DNA from: Paenibacillus sp. PL91 | GTDB taxonomy: Bacteria; Bacillota; Bacilli; Paenibacillales; Paenibacillaceae | Assembly: GCF_012935325.2 (NCBI RefSeq) | Contig: NZ_JABBYG020000002.1 | Span: forward strand, 62,001-126,000 | Direction: 5' to 3' | Length of the DNA: 64,000 nucleotides | Part shown: in pieces, positions 1 through 8,982 of the stretch | How positions within the stretch are numbered: the first letter of the stretch is position 1 | Layout of the letters: each line of letters starts with the position of its first letter | Notes under the pieces: model-generated | Seen by the model: only the letters and a program-made list of their open reading frames with translations | Told to the model about the DNA's origin: nothing | Databases searched by the model: none | Program-made: the position numbers and the translations under genes

Positions 1-38
1 ATGGATAATCGATGATACTTGTTCATCTCAATCACTCC

Positions 39-578
39 CTATTTCGTTTCATGCAGCATCTCCTTGATCAATTCAATGCTTTTCGCCGCCCGATTATTCA
101 AAGATTTTTTATCTTTGATTTGGAAGTCGTGCAGCTCATGACCAGGATCAATAATTAGCGGCTTAGAAATAATGTCCTCCAAAATGAGCGCAGTCACTTT
201 ATAAGCATTGTGAAGCTGCTCGGTTGAACATTTATCTTTTACCAGCTTCATTATCGCTACGCTATGTTCGGCATGCATAAGCTTGACGATGCTGTCCGAT
301 GACATAAGATGCCTGGAAGCAAAGGCAATCACATTGTCCAAGATACGGCTGTCCGGGAAGTTTTTCGCGATTGACAATAGGAGGGCGATCGCATCCCAGT
401 TCCTAATGGACAGCTCGGCGGTATATTTCGCAATCGATTCCTCCAGCCATTCGGCTTCGGTTTCCTTGGTCACTTGATACGTTTTATATTCTTCATACTT
501 CCCATCTCGGTGCATCTGAAAATAACTCCCAAAATAAGAGGTGAACAGCTCTTTTGCTCTTTGTAAAGTTTGATCCAA
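39..578 (-). CDS. Conserved hypothetical protein, all-helical
   Basis: I do not recognise this 179-residue protein. It starts at a TTG codon preceded by a purine-rich GGCGG stretch. Predicted composition is mostly amphipathic helices, charged at both ends, with no signal peptide, membrane segment or metal motif, so a soluble cytoplasmic protein is likely. It begins 26 bases after the stop of the ADP-ribosylglycohydrolase gene on the same strand with no terminator between, so the two are probably cotranscribed. That association is the only functional hint. Confidence 0.6.
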   Translation of the reverse strand: MDQTLQRAKELFTSYFGSYFQMHRDGKYEEYKTYQVTKETEAEWLEESIAKYTAELSIRNWDAIALLLSIAKNFPDSRILDNVIAFASRHLMSSDSIVKLMHAEHSVAIMKLVKDKCSTEQLHNAYKVTALILEDIISKPLIIDPGHELHDFQIKDKKSLNNRAAKSIELIKEMLHETK

Positions 579-604
579 CTTATCGCCGCCTTGATCTGCA
601 CATA

Positions 605-1546
605 TTATTTGGTTAGTGCTCCTTCGAATCTATCGCACAGATGGTGAATCTCATCCAGTCTTGCCAGCTGACTCATCCATCCTTCTGGAATTGCGTCTAT
701 TCCATAATAAAGACCAGCCAATCCACCGGTTACCGCACCCGTCGTATCGGTATCCTCGCCTAAGTTGATGGCACGCAGCACTGCCTCGCTGTAGCTTCCG
801 GTCGTCATCAGACTCCAAATGCTCGCTTCCAGCGTATGGACGACGTAGCCTGATGACTGAATATCATCTTCTGCCAGCTGAGCCAAATCTCCTTTTAGCA
901 CGCGATCAAATGATTTTAAATGCTCAGCCGCGCCCGCTTCTTGATAAGCTTCATTGACCGTTTCTCTCATTTGTCCGATGCTATCCTCCAAACTTAGGCC
1001 ATTCAATAGATGAATCGCAAGCTCAACATAGATAACACAGGCAATAATAGAAATTTGATGCCGATGGGTTAGGGAGGACACCTGCGCAACAAGCGCTAAT
1101 CGATCCTCAAAGGTTTCTTCCTTTAGCAAGTAAGCTAGCGGAATAATACGCATTAACGATCCGTTTCCATTGCTGAATAGCTCTGATCCACCTGCTAGGT
1201 CAGGCCGAATGCAGTTATATTTATACCTTTTAATCGCATCTGCGGTAGCGATCCCAACATCAAACGTATCGCCATGAGGCGTCCAATAGCCCCTATTCAA
1301 CCATTCCACAAACCGAGCAGCTATATCAATTAAATCTATCTGAGGGAACGCAGCGATGCTTTCCATTAGACAAAAAACTAACGAGCTATCATCCGACCAT
1401 GTGCCTGCTGGCTGCGAATGCGTGCCAAAACCGATCATATCGATTAATGGGCTGTTCTTCAAAGCGCTGCGTGATCGGAATTCGACGGGGACGCCCAACG
1501 CATCTCCAACACAAAGTCCAATTATTCCATCGCGTACTTTAGTCAT
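605..1546 (-). CDS. ADP-ribosylglycohydrolase family protein (DraG/ARH-like)
   Basis: Hydrolases of this family remove ADP-ribose from proteins or small acceptors using a binuclear magnesium or manganese centre. The 313-residue protein has the hallmark N-terminal GDALGVPVEF (about residues 14-23), the metal-binding SDDS at 51-54 (canonical SDDT), and the C-terminal GEDTDTTGAVTGGLAG block near residue 265 that supplies the second metal cluster. Length is normal for the family. The ATG start is backed by GGAGG about ten bases upstream. The unknown gene at 39-578 follows at once. No ADP-ribosyltransferase is visible nearby, so the substrate (protein arginine, ADP-ribose derivative or other) cannot be told from context. 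Confidence 0.88.
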   Translation of the reverse strand: MTKVRDGIIGLCVGDALGVPVEFRSRSALKNSPLIDMIGFGTHSQPAGTWSDDSSLVFCLMESIAAFPQIDLIDIAARFVEWLNRGYWTPHGDTFDVGIATADAIKRYKYNCIRPDLAGGSELFSNGNGSLMRIIPLAYLLKEETFEDRLALVAQVSSLTHRHQISIIACVIYVELAIHLLNGLSLEDSIGQMRETVNEAYQEAGAAEHLKSFDRVLKGDLAQLAEDDIQSSGYVVHTLEASIWSLMTTGSYSEAVLRAINLGEDTDTTGAVTGGLAGLYYGIDAIPEGWMSQLARLDEIHHLCDRFEGALTK

Positions 1547-1666
1547 CGTATGACAACCTCCATTTTAGAGCAAAGTCTTATCGCTCCTCCAGTATAACAA
1601 CGCTAGAATCATTTGGAAACAGCATCCAACCCTTTGTTGGCGATTCTTAACGATTGCAGCCTGCGC

Positions 1667-1710
1667 GAAAGCAAAGAAAGGCTTTACGCCAATAACGCAG
1701 CGCAAAGCCT
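1667..1710 (-). terminator. Rho-independent terminator of the purine catabolism cluster
   Basis: On the minus strand an 11-base stem with one wobble pair (arms 1700-1710 and 1679-1689, AGGCTTTGCGC against GCGTAAAGCCT) is followed by a T-rich run. It lies 28 bases after the adenosine deaminase stop and would end the long purine transcript before the ADP-ribosylglycohydrolase gene. Confidence 0.6.
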
Positions 1711-1737
1711 CCACTTGCTCCAAACAAAGCATGTTGA

Positions 1738-2799
1738 TTAAACTTGAATGCCGATAGCCGCGAGCTCGCTCTTAAACCTCGCTATCAACGATTGCTTCTC
1801 TGCTTCCTCCAGAAAGGCAGCTTTCACGCCATTCATCACGATTGTCACGATCTCATTCAGCGTAATGCCGCAATGGTCCATCAGAAGCTCATATTCCTTC
1901 TGAAGCGTCGTACCTGTGACCGTCATATTGTCCGTATTGACCGTAACGACGATGCCTTGCTCCAAGTAATGGCGCAGCGGATAAGCATCCCAACCCGAAA
2001 CCGCCTTCGTCTGAATGTTGCTGAGCGGACACATTTCAAGGGGGATTTGCCGCTCCTTCACAAGCGCTACAACCTCGGGGTCCTCCAGCATTCGTACGCC
2101 ATGGCCGATTCGGACGGCGCCAAGAGAAGTTATCGCTTCGCGAACATTTTCCGCGCCTGCAGCTTCTCCTGCATGAATGGTGACCGGCAAGCCAAGCTGC
2201 TGCGCCCCTTCGAACAGCTGACGGAACAGCTTAGCCGGGAAAGAAGCTTCATCGCCTGCCAAATCGACAGCGACGACCCCTTTTTTATAAAATCGCGCCG
2301 CTTCTTCGATTACATCCTTATTCCATTCATAAGGATGGCTTCTCAAACAAATAATGATTGCTCTCGCTACCGTACCGAAGGCTTCCTCGCCGCGCTTCAA
2401 GCCCTCTATTACATGGTGAATGACCTGATGATTGGACAGCCCTTGCAGGCGATGCAGCTGAGGGGCGAATCGCACCTCAATATATCTCACCTTTTCCTTT
2501 GCAGCTTGTTCAACCACCTCGAACGCAATTCGCTCTATTGCCGTAGCTGTCTGCAAAAAAGGGAGCACGAAGCTGAATTTACTTAAATATTCCTTTAAGC
2601 TCTCGCATTGCTCTCCCACTCTCATTTGATCCAGAAGCTCGGCATCCGAGTCTGTATGCAGCGGCAAGCCTTGCTCCTCTGCAAGCTCCTTCAACGTTTC
2701 AGGCTTTACGCTTCCATCTAAATGCACATGCAAATCGACCTTTGGCAGCTGCGACAATAACGCCTTACCTGCTGCCGATTGTTCAATTGTTAACGTCAT
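1738..2799 (-). CDS. add: Adenosine deaminase
   Basis: Converts adenosine and deoxyadenosine to inosine and deoxyinosine in the cytoplasm, feeding the purine degradation genes upstream. The protein carries the family signatures: HVHLDGS near the N terminus (zinc ligands), TIHAGE with the zinc ligand and catalytic glutamate region, RIGHG, MCPLSN, and VNTDN near the C terminus. I chose the ATG at 2799 (353 residues) because GGGGGAG lies six bases before it; an in-frame ATG six codons earlier at 2817 has no good binding site. It is the last gene of the purine cluster, 74 bases after the hydroxyisourate hydrolase, and is followed by a terminator. Confidence 0.93.
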   Translation of the reverse strand: MTLTIEQSAAGKALLSQLPKVDLHVHLDGSVKPETLKELAEEQGLPLHTDSDAELLDQMRVGEQCESLKEYLSKFSFVLPFLQTATAIERIAFEVVEQAAKEKVRYIEVRFAPQLHRLQGLSNHQVIHHVIEGLKRGEEAFGTVARAIIICLRSHPYEWNKDVIEEAARFYKKGVVAVDLAGDEASFPAKLFRQLFEGAQQLGLPVTIHAGEAAGAENVREAITSLGAVRIGHGVRMLEDPEVVALVKERQIPLEMCPLSNIQTKAVSGWDAYPLRHYLEQGIVVTVNTDNMTVTGTTLQKEYELLMDHCGITLNEIVTIVMNGVKAAFLEEAEKQSLIARFKSELAAIGIQV

Positions 2800-2873
2800 C
2801 GCAGGCTCCCCCTTCATAGTACCTAATCATACACATCCCTTAAAGCTTATATACCTGTCCCGCAGCACGATTG

Positions 2874-3257
2874 CTAGCTTCCGCGATAAGTGCTGTACCC
2901 GCCAGGCGCCACTAGGAGCGGGACATGGTAGTGTCCACACGCATCGTGAACCTGGAACCGAATCGGAATCCATTCGAAGATGCTTCCCTCAATGGCTGAC
3001 AGATGCGCCGTCCGACGGAAAAATTCGCCAGCTGCGAATATAAGCTCATAGGTGCCTGGCTCCATATCCTCACCGTCAAGCAAGGGGTGATCGACTCGCC
3101 CGTCATCATTCGTCTTATACGCACCGATCAGCTTAGGTGCTTGCAGTCCTTCCGCACTTCCAGCTGCCTGCCCCAAATACCAAAGCTCGATCGCTATCCC
3201 GATAACCGGCTTCCCGCCTGCAAGGTCAAGAACATGGGTCGTGATCCGTCCGCTCAT
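2874..3257 (-). CDS. uraH: 5-hydroxyisourate hydrolase (transthyretin-like)
   Basis: Hydrolyses 5-hydroxyisourate, the unstable product of urate oxidase, to OHCU. The 127-residue length is typical of the transthyretin-like enzymes. It shows the N-terminal ITTHVLDLAGGKP with the active-site histidine and the C-terminal YRGS tetrapeptide that separates this enzyme from true transthyretins. HYHVPLL near the C terminus is also characteristic. The start ATG overlaps the urate oxidase stop as ATGA, so translation is coupled. Equivalent to B. subtilis pucM. Confidence 0.93.
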   Translation of the reverse strand: MSGRITTHVLDLAGGKPVIGIAIELWYLGQAAGSAEGLQAPKLIGAYKTNDDGRVDHPLLDGEDMEPGTYELIFAAGEFFRRTAHLSAIEGSIFEWIPIRFQVHDACGHYHVPLLVAPGGYSTYRGS

Positions 3258-4213
3258 GACGGTTCCGTCCCTTCATCCAGGTCAGCCCTCGTGAGCGTAA
3301 AGCCCTGGAAGCCATAAGGAGGACGCGGCTCCGTATAGACGCCGGCAGCTGCCGCATGGTCCGGCTCCACGACCGTTTCCCATGTGCGATTGTTCGATTC
3401 GAAGCGAACCTCTGCAAGCTGCGGATATCTTATTAAAATGCTTTTCCCTATTCGGTAAATCAAATATTGGATCGATGGCGATTTCTCCGAATGAAACTGC
3501 GTATGGGCAAGATCATGAATTTGCTCGGAAGGAACGTACCCGCCGCGCTTGCTATCGAAGGCATCCTCCGCATGCTCATACGTCCAAAAAATATCAAGGA
3601 AAATAAATAAAGGCCGATCAAAGCTTTCAGGCAAAGTCGTATATTCATCGCGAACGAAGCCATAGAAGGAGCTGCCGCTAACTTTAATTAGCTGAATATG
3701 CGACAAGGCGCTTTCTTGCTCTGCGAGCGCCGCGCCATCCGGCATGCGAATCCATTTTTGGGCAGCGCTGGCATGCTCGTTATGCGATCTTCGAAAGACG
3801 AGCTGGCTATCGCTCCAATCGCTTCCTTCCGCAATATTTACCGGGCTAAATGGCATTCGATCAGCTCGAATCTCAATGGCGTCGATATGCGGATAACGCT
3901 CAAGAAACTTTTGGCTGATGAAGGCTAACAGACCTTCCGTCGTGCTTCCCTCATAATTTGCCGTTTGGCGCAAAATAAAATTTTTCATAGAATCGGTAGC
4001 TACGACCTGCGTATTGTCGCCTTCCGTGAAGGAGGTTAGCAGCACCTCGCTGCTTACCGAGAAGGTTATGTTATGAGCGAAAATAACGTTGCTGTCCCCC
4101 GTGAATCGCGATTCCGGAATCGCTTTGACCAAGAGCGGGGCTGCATAAGTCCGATAGCTGAGCACATCCCCTTTTCCATAATAAAGCGTTCGACCACTGC
4201 GTAATTTTAACAT
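3254..4213 (-). CDS. uaZ: Urate oxidase (uricase)
   Basis: Cofactor-free oxidation of urate to 5-hydroxyisourate. The 319-residue protein has the two tandem T-fold domains expected by length, the VATDSMKNFI motif near residues 93-102, and HNITFSV in the first strand region. Position between OHCU decarboxylase and hydroxyisourate hydrolase confirms the role. In B. subtilis uricase is the C-terminal half of the fused PucL protein; here it is a separate gene with its own ribosome binding site (GAAGGGA, about nine bases before ATG) and a 16-base gap from the decarboxylase gene. Confidence 0.93.
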   Translation of the reverse strand: MLKLRSGRTLYYGKGDVLSYRTYAAPLLVKAIPESRFTGDSNVIFAHNITFSVSSEVLLTSFTEGDNTQVVATDSMKNFILRQTANYEGSTTEGLLAFISQKFLERYPHIDAIEIRADRMPFSPVNIAEGSDWSDSQLVFRRSHNEHASAAQKWIRMPDGAALAEQESALSHIQLIKVSGSSFYGFVRDEYTTLPESFDRPLFIFLDIFWTYEHAEDAFDSKRGGYVPSEQIHDLAHTQFHSEKSPSIQYLIYRIGKSILIRYPQLAEVRFESNNRTWETVVEPDHAAAAGVYTEPRPPYGFQGFTLTRADLDEGTEPS

Positions 4214-4229
4214 GACGATCGTCCCTTCT

Positions 4230-4730
4230 CTACTCTATGATGAGATCTTTTAAGCGAAAGCCGGTTATCTTTTCTATTTCGAGCAGCGCCTGTTCCGCTT
4301 CTTCGCTAGCCGAGTTCCATAATCGAGCTTCCATCGCTTCCAAAATATCCTCCTTCTTCTTCCCTCTCACCGCCAAAATAAAAGGAAAGCCGAAGGTTTT
4401 CAAATAGGTTTGATTCAAGCCGTAGAAGTGGTCATATTCCTCGATCGTTAATTGATGCAGTCCAGCTCCTTGCTGCTCCTGCGCGGAAAATTCAGCAACC
4501 GCAAGCCGCGTTCCGAGATCGGGATGAGCACGGAATAAGTCAACAATCGTCTCTACTCTGGACTCCCGCACGACATTGATCATGGCTGCATGCAGAGCTT
4601 CAACCGATGCGAAAGGACGAGCGCCATAAGCCGAAGCGGCGATCCAAGGGGAATGCTCAAAAATCTCGCCCAGTAGCTCGACGAATTGCTCGCGGGTGCT
4701 TTCATTTATTTGTTCAATCGTTATCTTCAT
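4230..4730 (-). CDS. uraD: OHCU decarboxylase
   Basis: Decarboxylates 2-oxo-4-hydroxy-4-carboxy-5-ureidoimidazoline to S-allantoin, the last step of the uricolytic trio. The 166-residue protein matches the family in length and has the RAHPDLG block containing the catalytic histidine, the following FYGLNQTYLKTFGFPFI segment and the AVRGKKKEDIL motif. The ATG overlaps the guanine deaminase stop by four bases (ATGA). It stands alone rather than being fused to uricase as in B. subtilis PucL. Confidence 0.92.
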   Translation of the reverse strand: MKITIEQINESTREQFVELLGEIFEHSPWIAASAYGARPFASVEALHAAMINVVRESRVETIVDLFRAHPDLGTRLAVAEFSAQEQQGAGLHQLTIEEYDHFYGLNQTYLKTFGFPFILAVRGKKKEDILEAMEARLWNSASEEAEQALLEIEKITGFRLKDLIIE

Positions 4731-5212
4731 TTCCAGTACCCCTCATGAACCGCAATCGCCGCTTCCTCAACCTCTGGGAAAGGACCGAATACTTGAATGG
4801 GTTTTCTGCCCTGCGCAAATACGATGCGACAGGGCAAATCTAACGTCGGATTTTGTTCATCGTCACCCGTTAGCTCAGCTAAACGCTTCTCTGAAATGCC
4901 GTAGACGACCGAGCCAACGTTGCCCCAATAAATAGCGCCAGCGCACATTGCGCAAGGCTCCGCCGTCGTATAAAGCGTAAAATGCCATAGCTCATCTCTG
5001 CTGTATCGTTTGGAGGCTGCTTCCATAAGCGTTCTTTCCGCATGGCCTGTGCAGTTTGATTCCGTAATCTCAATATTACCTTGCTCAAGCACGATTTCGC
5101 CTTCTGGGCTCACAAGAATAGCGCCGAATGGTGTATTCCCAGATTCCCTAGCTTTCCGCGACACTTCGATGCTGCGCAATAAGTAGAATAAGTGCTTATC
5201 CGTTTTTGTCAT
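4727..5212 (-). CDS. guaD: Guanine deaminase (CDA-fold nucleoside deaminase)
   Basis: Deaminates guanine to xanthine, the substrate of the dehydrogenase encoded just upstream. The 161-residue protein belongs to the cytidine-deaminase-like zinc enzymes: HAE near residue 57 supplies the zinc ligand and catalytic glutamate, and PCAMC near residue 86 supplies the two cysteine ligands. The C-terminal aromatic tail (HEGYWK) is typical of the GuaD group, in which it closes over the neighbouring active site. ATGA overlaps join it to both the xanthine dehydrogenase iron-sulfur subunit gene and the OHCU decarboxylase gene. The other option, a tRNA or cytosine deaminase, is less likely in this context. 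Confidence 0.88.
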   Translation of the reverse strand: MTKTDKHLFYLLRSIEVSRKARESGNTPFGAILVSPEGEIVLEQGNIEITESNCTGHAERTLMEAASKRYSRDELWHFTLYTTAEPCAMCAGAIYWGNVGSVVYGISEKRLAELTGDDEQNPTLDLPCRIVFAQGRKPIQVFGPFPEVEEAAIAVHEGYWK

Positions 5213-5709
5213 GTCGCTTGACGCCTCCCTTCTATAGCTCGTTTAACCGCTCGCCAAATTCCCCCGTAGCCCGTACATCTGCATATATTGCCGGACAACG
5301 CCTCGGCTATTTCATCATCAGAGGGATTGGGATGCTCATCGAGCAGCGCTTTGACGGAAATAATCATGCCAGGTGTACAATAGCCGCATTGAAAGCCGCC
5401 CTCCTCCAGAAAGGCTTGCTGTATCGGATCGATCCCGCTAGGAGCAATGCCCTCTATCGTCGTAATTTCGGAGCCTGTGCATTGGTAAGCCATCGTCAAG
5501 CAAGAATTGACCGCCTTGCCATCGATCAGCACCATACATGCGCCGCATCGCCCGATTTCACAAGAACGCTTCGTTCCGGTGAGCGCCAGATCATCCCTGA
5601 GTATGGTCAGCAAGCGGGTTGAAGGTGCTGCATCAATCGTTTTCTCTCCTCCATTAATGGAGCATTGCAGTTCAAACTTCGTTCCAGCCTGCGCAGCCTT
5701 ATCAATCAT
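5209..5709 (-). CDS. pucE: Xanthine dehydrogenase, [2Fe-2S] subunit
   Basis: Small electron-transfer subunit of the molybdenum hydroxylase that oxidises hypoxanthine and xanthine. Two [2Fe-2S] sites are visible in its 166 residues: a plant-ferredoxin type (CEIGRCGAC followed by the isolated cysteine in VNSCLT) and the C-terminal four-helix type (CGYCTPG and NICRCTGYGGI). GAGAGGGA lies directly before the ATG. It follows the molybdenum subunit by six bases and overlaps guaD by four, so all three subunits are made from one message. Confidence 0.94.
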   Translation of the reverse strand: MIDKAAQAGTKFELQCSINGGEKTIDAAPSTRLLTILRDDLALTGTKRSCEIGRCGACMVLIDGKAVNSCLTMAYQCTGSEITTIEGIAPSGIDPIQQAFLEEGGFQCGYCTPGMIISVKALLDEHPNPSDDEIAEALSGNICRCTGYGGIWRAVKRAIEGRRQAT

Positions 5710-5715
5710 TCCCTC

Positions 5716-7992
5716 TCACCCTTTCATCAGAAAAAACGGCGCTTCCTGCAAAAAGCTAGGCTTAACCGGCAATTTCGTTACCCATTTGCCGCTTGCCTGC
5801 CGTATGGCTGCCGCAATAGCAGGAGCCAGCGTTACGGAGCCGACCTCACCGATGCCGCGCGGGCCATAATTATCATTTTCCGGCAACTGTTCAATAGCCT
5901 CGACCTCCACCAAGCCGTTTTGATCAGCGATGGTCGGGACAAGATACGTATCCAAATTCCGTGTAATATAATGGCCTTTATCCATAATGGCATCTTCCAT
6001 AAGGGTAAAGCCCAGCGCCATGCTGCTGCCTCCTTCGATCTGACCGAGGAAGCCCTGTGGATTGATTACAGGTCCAGCCGCCACCGCGTGATATTGCTGA
6101 AGCACTCTTACTCGCCCGGTTAATGAATTGAGCTCCACCTTAACGGCAACTGCCGAGTACGTATACATAAAATGAGCGCCTACCCGATCCGTCGGCGAGG
6201 TAGGAAATGCAAATGACGTTTCACAGCTGATGGGGGAACCATCTGTTTTGGCTAAATCCTCATAGGAGAGCAGCAGCTTATCGTCAGCTCCTCCCCATAT
6301 GCCACCTTCGCCAAGTCGGAGCTGCTCTTCCGAAAGATGGAGGAAAGCTCCTGCTCTCTTCAGCATCTGCTCCGTTAATGGCTTCTTCAACCGCTGAAGC
6401 GACTTCCACATCATAGCGGTAGCGCGCGATGCCGTCGTAGAACCGCTCTCGGGCACGACATCGGTATCTCCGATAATGATTCGGATATCTTCTGCGGCGA
6501 AACCATACTGCTCAATAAGCATTTGCTCAAGCGTCGCAAGCAAGCCTTGGCCAAATTCCTCATAGCCGAACACCGCTTCGATTCTCCCGTCCGCCGCGAG
6601 CGCCAATCGTCCGCCAGCCGGATCGGGAATACCGACGCCAAGTCCAGCACCATGCATCGTAAAAGCCGCTCCGATCCCCGTCTTTATCCAAGGCTCGGCT
6701 TCAGGCAAGCCGGCTGCAACCGAGCTGCCTCTCTCCTGCCACAGCGGACATTTTGCAACGGCGTCCCACACCTGTTCGGCACCTTCTGTCATTGCGATAG
6801 GCTGATCGAATGGTCCAAGGTCCTCTACCTGACGCATATTCAGTTTGCGAAATGCCCAAGGCTCCATGCCGAGCCGTTCGGCAAGCCGATCCATTTGGCC
6901 TTCCAGCGCGAAGATGGCCTGATTGCCGCCAAAGCCTCGGAATTCACCGGACATGCCGTTATTCGTGAACACGGAAACGCCTTTGACCTCCAAATGCTCA
7001 TAGCGATATGGGCCTATGACATGCTCGGTGGCGAAGTTAAGCACCTCTGCGCCTAGCGTGGAATACGGACCTGTATCCGAAATAATGCTGACTTGATGCG
7101 CTAGCAATTTGCCGGCAGCATCCGTACCTGTTTTCATCGTAATTTTCATCGGATGCCGCTTTAAGCCCGCTCGAATCGATTCGTGTCTGGAATTGTGCAT
7201 CTTAATGGGCTTTCCCGTGCTCATTGCGAGCAGCGCGCCGTATGGCTGCACGTTGAGTTCATCCTTCCCGCCAAACGAGCCGCCTATGGGGCTTGAGACG
7301 ATCCGAATTTCTTGCTGAGGCTTCGCCAATATGCGGGATAGCTGCATCCGATCCATGAACCCATGCTGCGTAGGCGAGTAGACCGTCAATCGACCGTCTT
7401 CCTCAGGCACGAACAAGCCGCCTTCGGTTTCCATGTACGTGTGCATTTGGCGAGGCGTATAATACGTTTCTTCAATAATATGAGTGCATGGCTTGAAGCC
7501 GTCCTCCACATTCCCTCGGCTGAACGATGTATGATGCATCGCATTCCCTTGAGGGTGCAACTGCGGTGCATCTGCCAGCAGCGCACGCTCAGGATCATCG
7601 ACTAATGGTAAAATCTCGTATTCGATTTCGATTAATTCGATCGCTTGCTGGGCTATCGCAATGCTGTCAGCTGCTACTGTCGCCAGTGCATCGCCCACAT
7701 AACGCACACGATCCTCACACAGCACGGGCTGATCCGGGTGCGCGATTCCAAAAGCATTCAATCCGGGGACATCCAGATAGGTGAGCACCGCATGAACGCC
7801 GGGCAATTGCTTGACAGCTTCCGTTTGAATGGATACGATTCGCGCATGCGGATGCTCGCTACGCAGCACGAGACCGTAAAGCATATCTTCCCTTGTCATA
7901 TCCGTTAAATAAGCCAAGCTGCCTGTCACCTTGCCTAACCCGTCAGGACGAATTCTCCATCGCCCTGCGCTGGTTGCGCGGTTTAAGAGCAT
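5716..7992 (-). CDS. pucD: Xanthine dehydrogenase, molybdopterin-binding subunit
   Basis: Catalytic subunit of the xanthine dehydrogenase, binding molybdenum cofactor (probably the cytosine dinucleotide form, given the MocA protein in the cluster). About 758 residues, normal for this subunit. Visible features are the N-terminal GKVTGSLAYLTD a/b hammerhead entry, GGSFGGKDE near residue 240, GEFRGFGGNQA near residue 355, and the C-terminal GPRGIGEVG carrying the catalytic glutamate. I prefer the ATG at 7992 because GGGAGG ends directly before the earlier ATG at 8001, which leaves that one no spacer. It sits between the FAD and iron-sulfur subunit genes. Confidence 0.95.
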   Translation of the reverse strand: MLLNRATSAGRWRIRPDGLGKVTGSLAYLTDMTREDMLYGLVLRSEHPHARIVSIQTEAVKQLPGVHAVLTYLDVPGLNAFGIAHPDQPVLCEDRVRYVGDALATVAADSIAIAQQAIELIEIEYEILPLVDDPERALLADAPQLHPQGNAMHHTSFSRGNVEDGFKPCTHIIEETYYTPRQMHTYMETEGGLFVPEEDGRLTVYSPTQHGFMDRMQLSRILAKPQQEIRIVSSPIGGSFGGKDELNVQPYGALLAMSTGKPIKMHNSRHESIRAGLKRHPMKITMKTGTDAAGKLLAHQVSIISDTGPYSTLGAEVLNFATEHVIGPYRYEHLEVKGVSVFTNNGMSGEFRGFGGNQAIFALEGQMDRLAERLGMEPWAFRKLNMRQVEDLGPFDQPIAMTEGAEQVWDAVAKCPLWQERGSSVAAGLPEAEPWIKTGIGAAFTMHGAGLGVGIPDPAGGRLALAADGRIEAVFGYEEFGQGLLATLEQMLIEQYGFAAEDIRIIIGDTDVVPESGSTTASRATAMMWKSLQRLKKPLTEQMLKRAGAFLHLSEEQLRLGEGGIWGGADDKLLLSYEDLAKTDGSPISCETSFAFPTSPTDRVGAHFMYTYSAVAVKVELNSLTGRVRVLQQYHAVAAGPVINPQGFLGQIEGGSSMALGFTLMEDAIMDKGHYITRNLDTYLVPTIADQNGLVEVEAIEQLPENDNYGPRGIGEVGSVTLAPAIAAAIRQASGKWVTKLPVKPSFLQEAPFFLMKG

Positions 7993-8016
7993 ATGCCTCA
8001 TCCTCCCTTTTTGCCA

Positions 8017-8961
8017 TTAAAGTCTCGCTGCCTTCCACAGCTCAGCCACGATAATATTTGCAGCCGTAGTCCTCCGATAAGCAGCCGATGCGAACAGATC
8101 CTCTCGCGGATCATAGAGCTGTAGAATTCGGTCGTATACATGCTGAAGCAGTTGACCATCCACAAGTGCTCCGACGATTTCCTTCTCTAATTGGTCGAGT
8201 CGCTGCGGCACGGTCTGACCGCCGCCAAGCGCAATCCGAATTTCCTGCAGTACACCATCATCCGCAAGCGTTCCCTTGATTGCTGCGGTTACGACTGATG
8301 GAGTGAACGCTTCACGGCGTCCGACTTTATGATAAGCGCCGAAACGCTTCATTTTCGAAATCGAATCCTTCCCATCAAACACAACGTCAGCGTCATCTCT
8401 CGCTGCCTGTTCCTCCGTCTCCTTAAAAGGAAGCAGCAAGCTTAGCAGCAGACGCTCATTTGCCAGACTCGGAACACTTGCGATATGCAGCCATTCCGTC
8501 AATGGCAGCTGCTGCTCTGCATTGCCGTCGTACCAAAGCAATTCGGCATCATACGCGAGCAGTGCAGGTACCGAATCGCCTATATTGGAGGCAACATTGC
8601 CCCCTATCGTCGCTAGATGCCGAACGGAAGGCGCCGCTATCGTACGTATCGCCTCGCTTACCATGGGGAAGTGCCGCTGCAGAAAAGCGTTGGTGCGGCA
8701 GGCTTGCAAGCTCATTTGACCGCCAATTAAGAGTCCCGTCTCGCCGACTCTAATCTCCTTCAAACCGCGAACCGTGCTCAAATCAATTAAGTGCTTCGGC
8801 AAAGCCGCTATCCCAGCTTCCCAGTGCGTGCGAAGCAGTGTGCCGCCGGATATATAAACGCTATCTGTTGCATAGTTTTGTTTGAGCTGCCACGCATCCG
8901 CTGCCGTTTGCGGATGCCATACAAGAGGAGACGCCATGGTCTCCGGTACGTTCATGCCCAT
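8017..8961 (-). CDS. pucC: Xanthine dehydrogenase, FAD-binding subunit
   Basis: Medium subunit that takes electrons from the iron-sulfur subunit and passes them to NAD or another acceptor. The 314-residue protein shows the flavin-binding signatures of the CO-dehydrogenase medium chain family: ISGGTLL near residue 38 and ATIGGNVASNIGDSVPAL near residue 116. A strong AAAGGAGGGG precedes the ATG. The gene order FAD, molybdenum, iron-sulfur matches B. subtilis pucC-pucD-pucE. It starts 21 bases after the second permease gene, linking uptake to oxidation in one transcript. Confidence 0.94.
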   Translation of the reverse strand: MGMNVPETMASPLVWHPQTAADAWQLKQNYATDSVYISGGTLLRTHWEAGIAALPKHLIDLSTVRGLKEIRVGETGLLIGGQMSLQACRTNAFLQRHFPMVSEAIRTIAAPSVRHLATIGGNVASNIGDSVPALLAYDAELLWYDGNAEQQLPLTEWLHIASVPSLANERLLLSLLLPFKETEEQAARDDADVVFDGKDSISKMKRFGAYHKVGRREAFTPSVVTAAIKGTLADDGVLQEIRIALGGGQTVPQRLDQLEKEIVGALVDGQLLQHVYDRILQLYDPREDLFASAAYRRTTAANIIVAELWKAARL

Positions 8962-8982
8962 CGTTCTCCCCTCCTTTTGTTG

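Noticed and set aside
1744..2586. Long plus-strand open frame of 280 codons opposite adenosine deaminase
   Set aside because: It is antisense to a certain add gene, has no ribosome site and its translation resembles no protein family.
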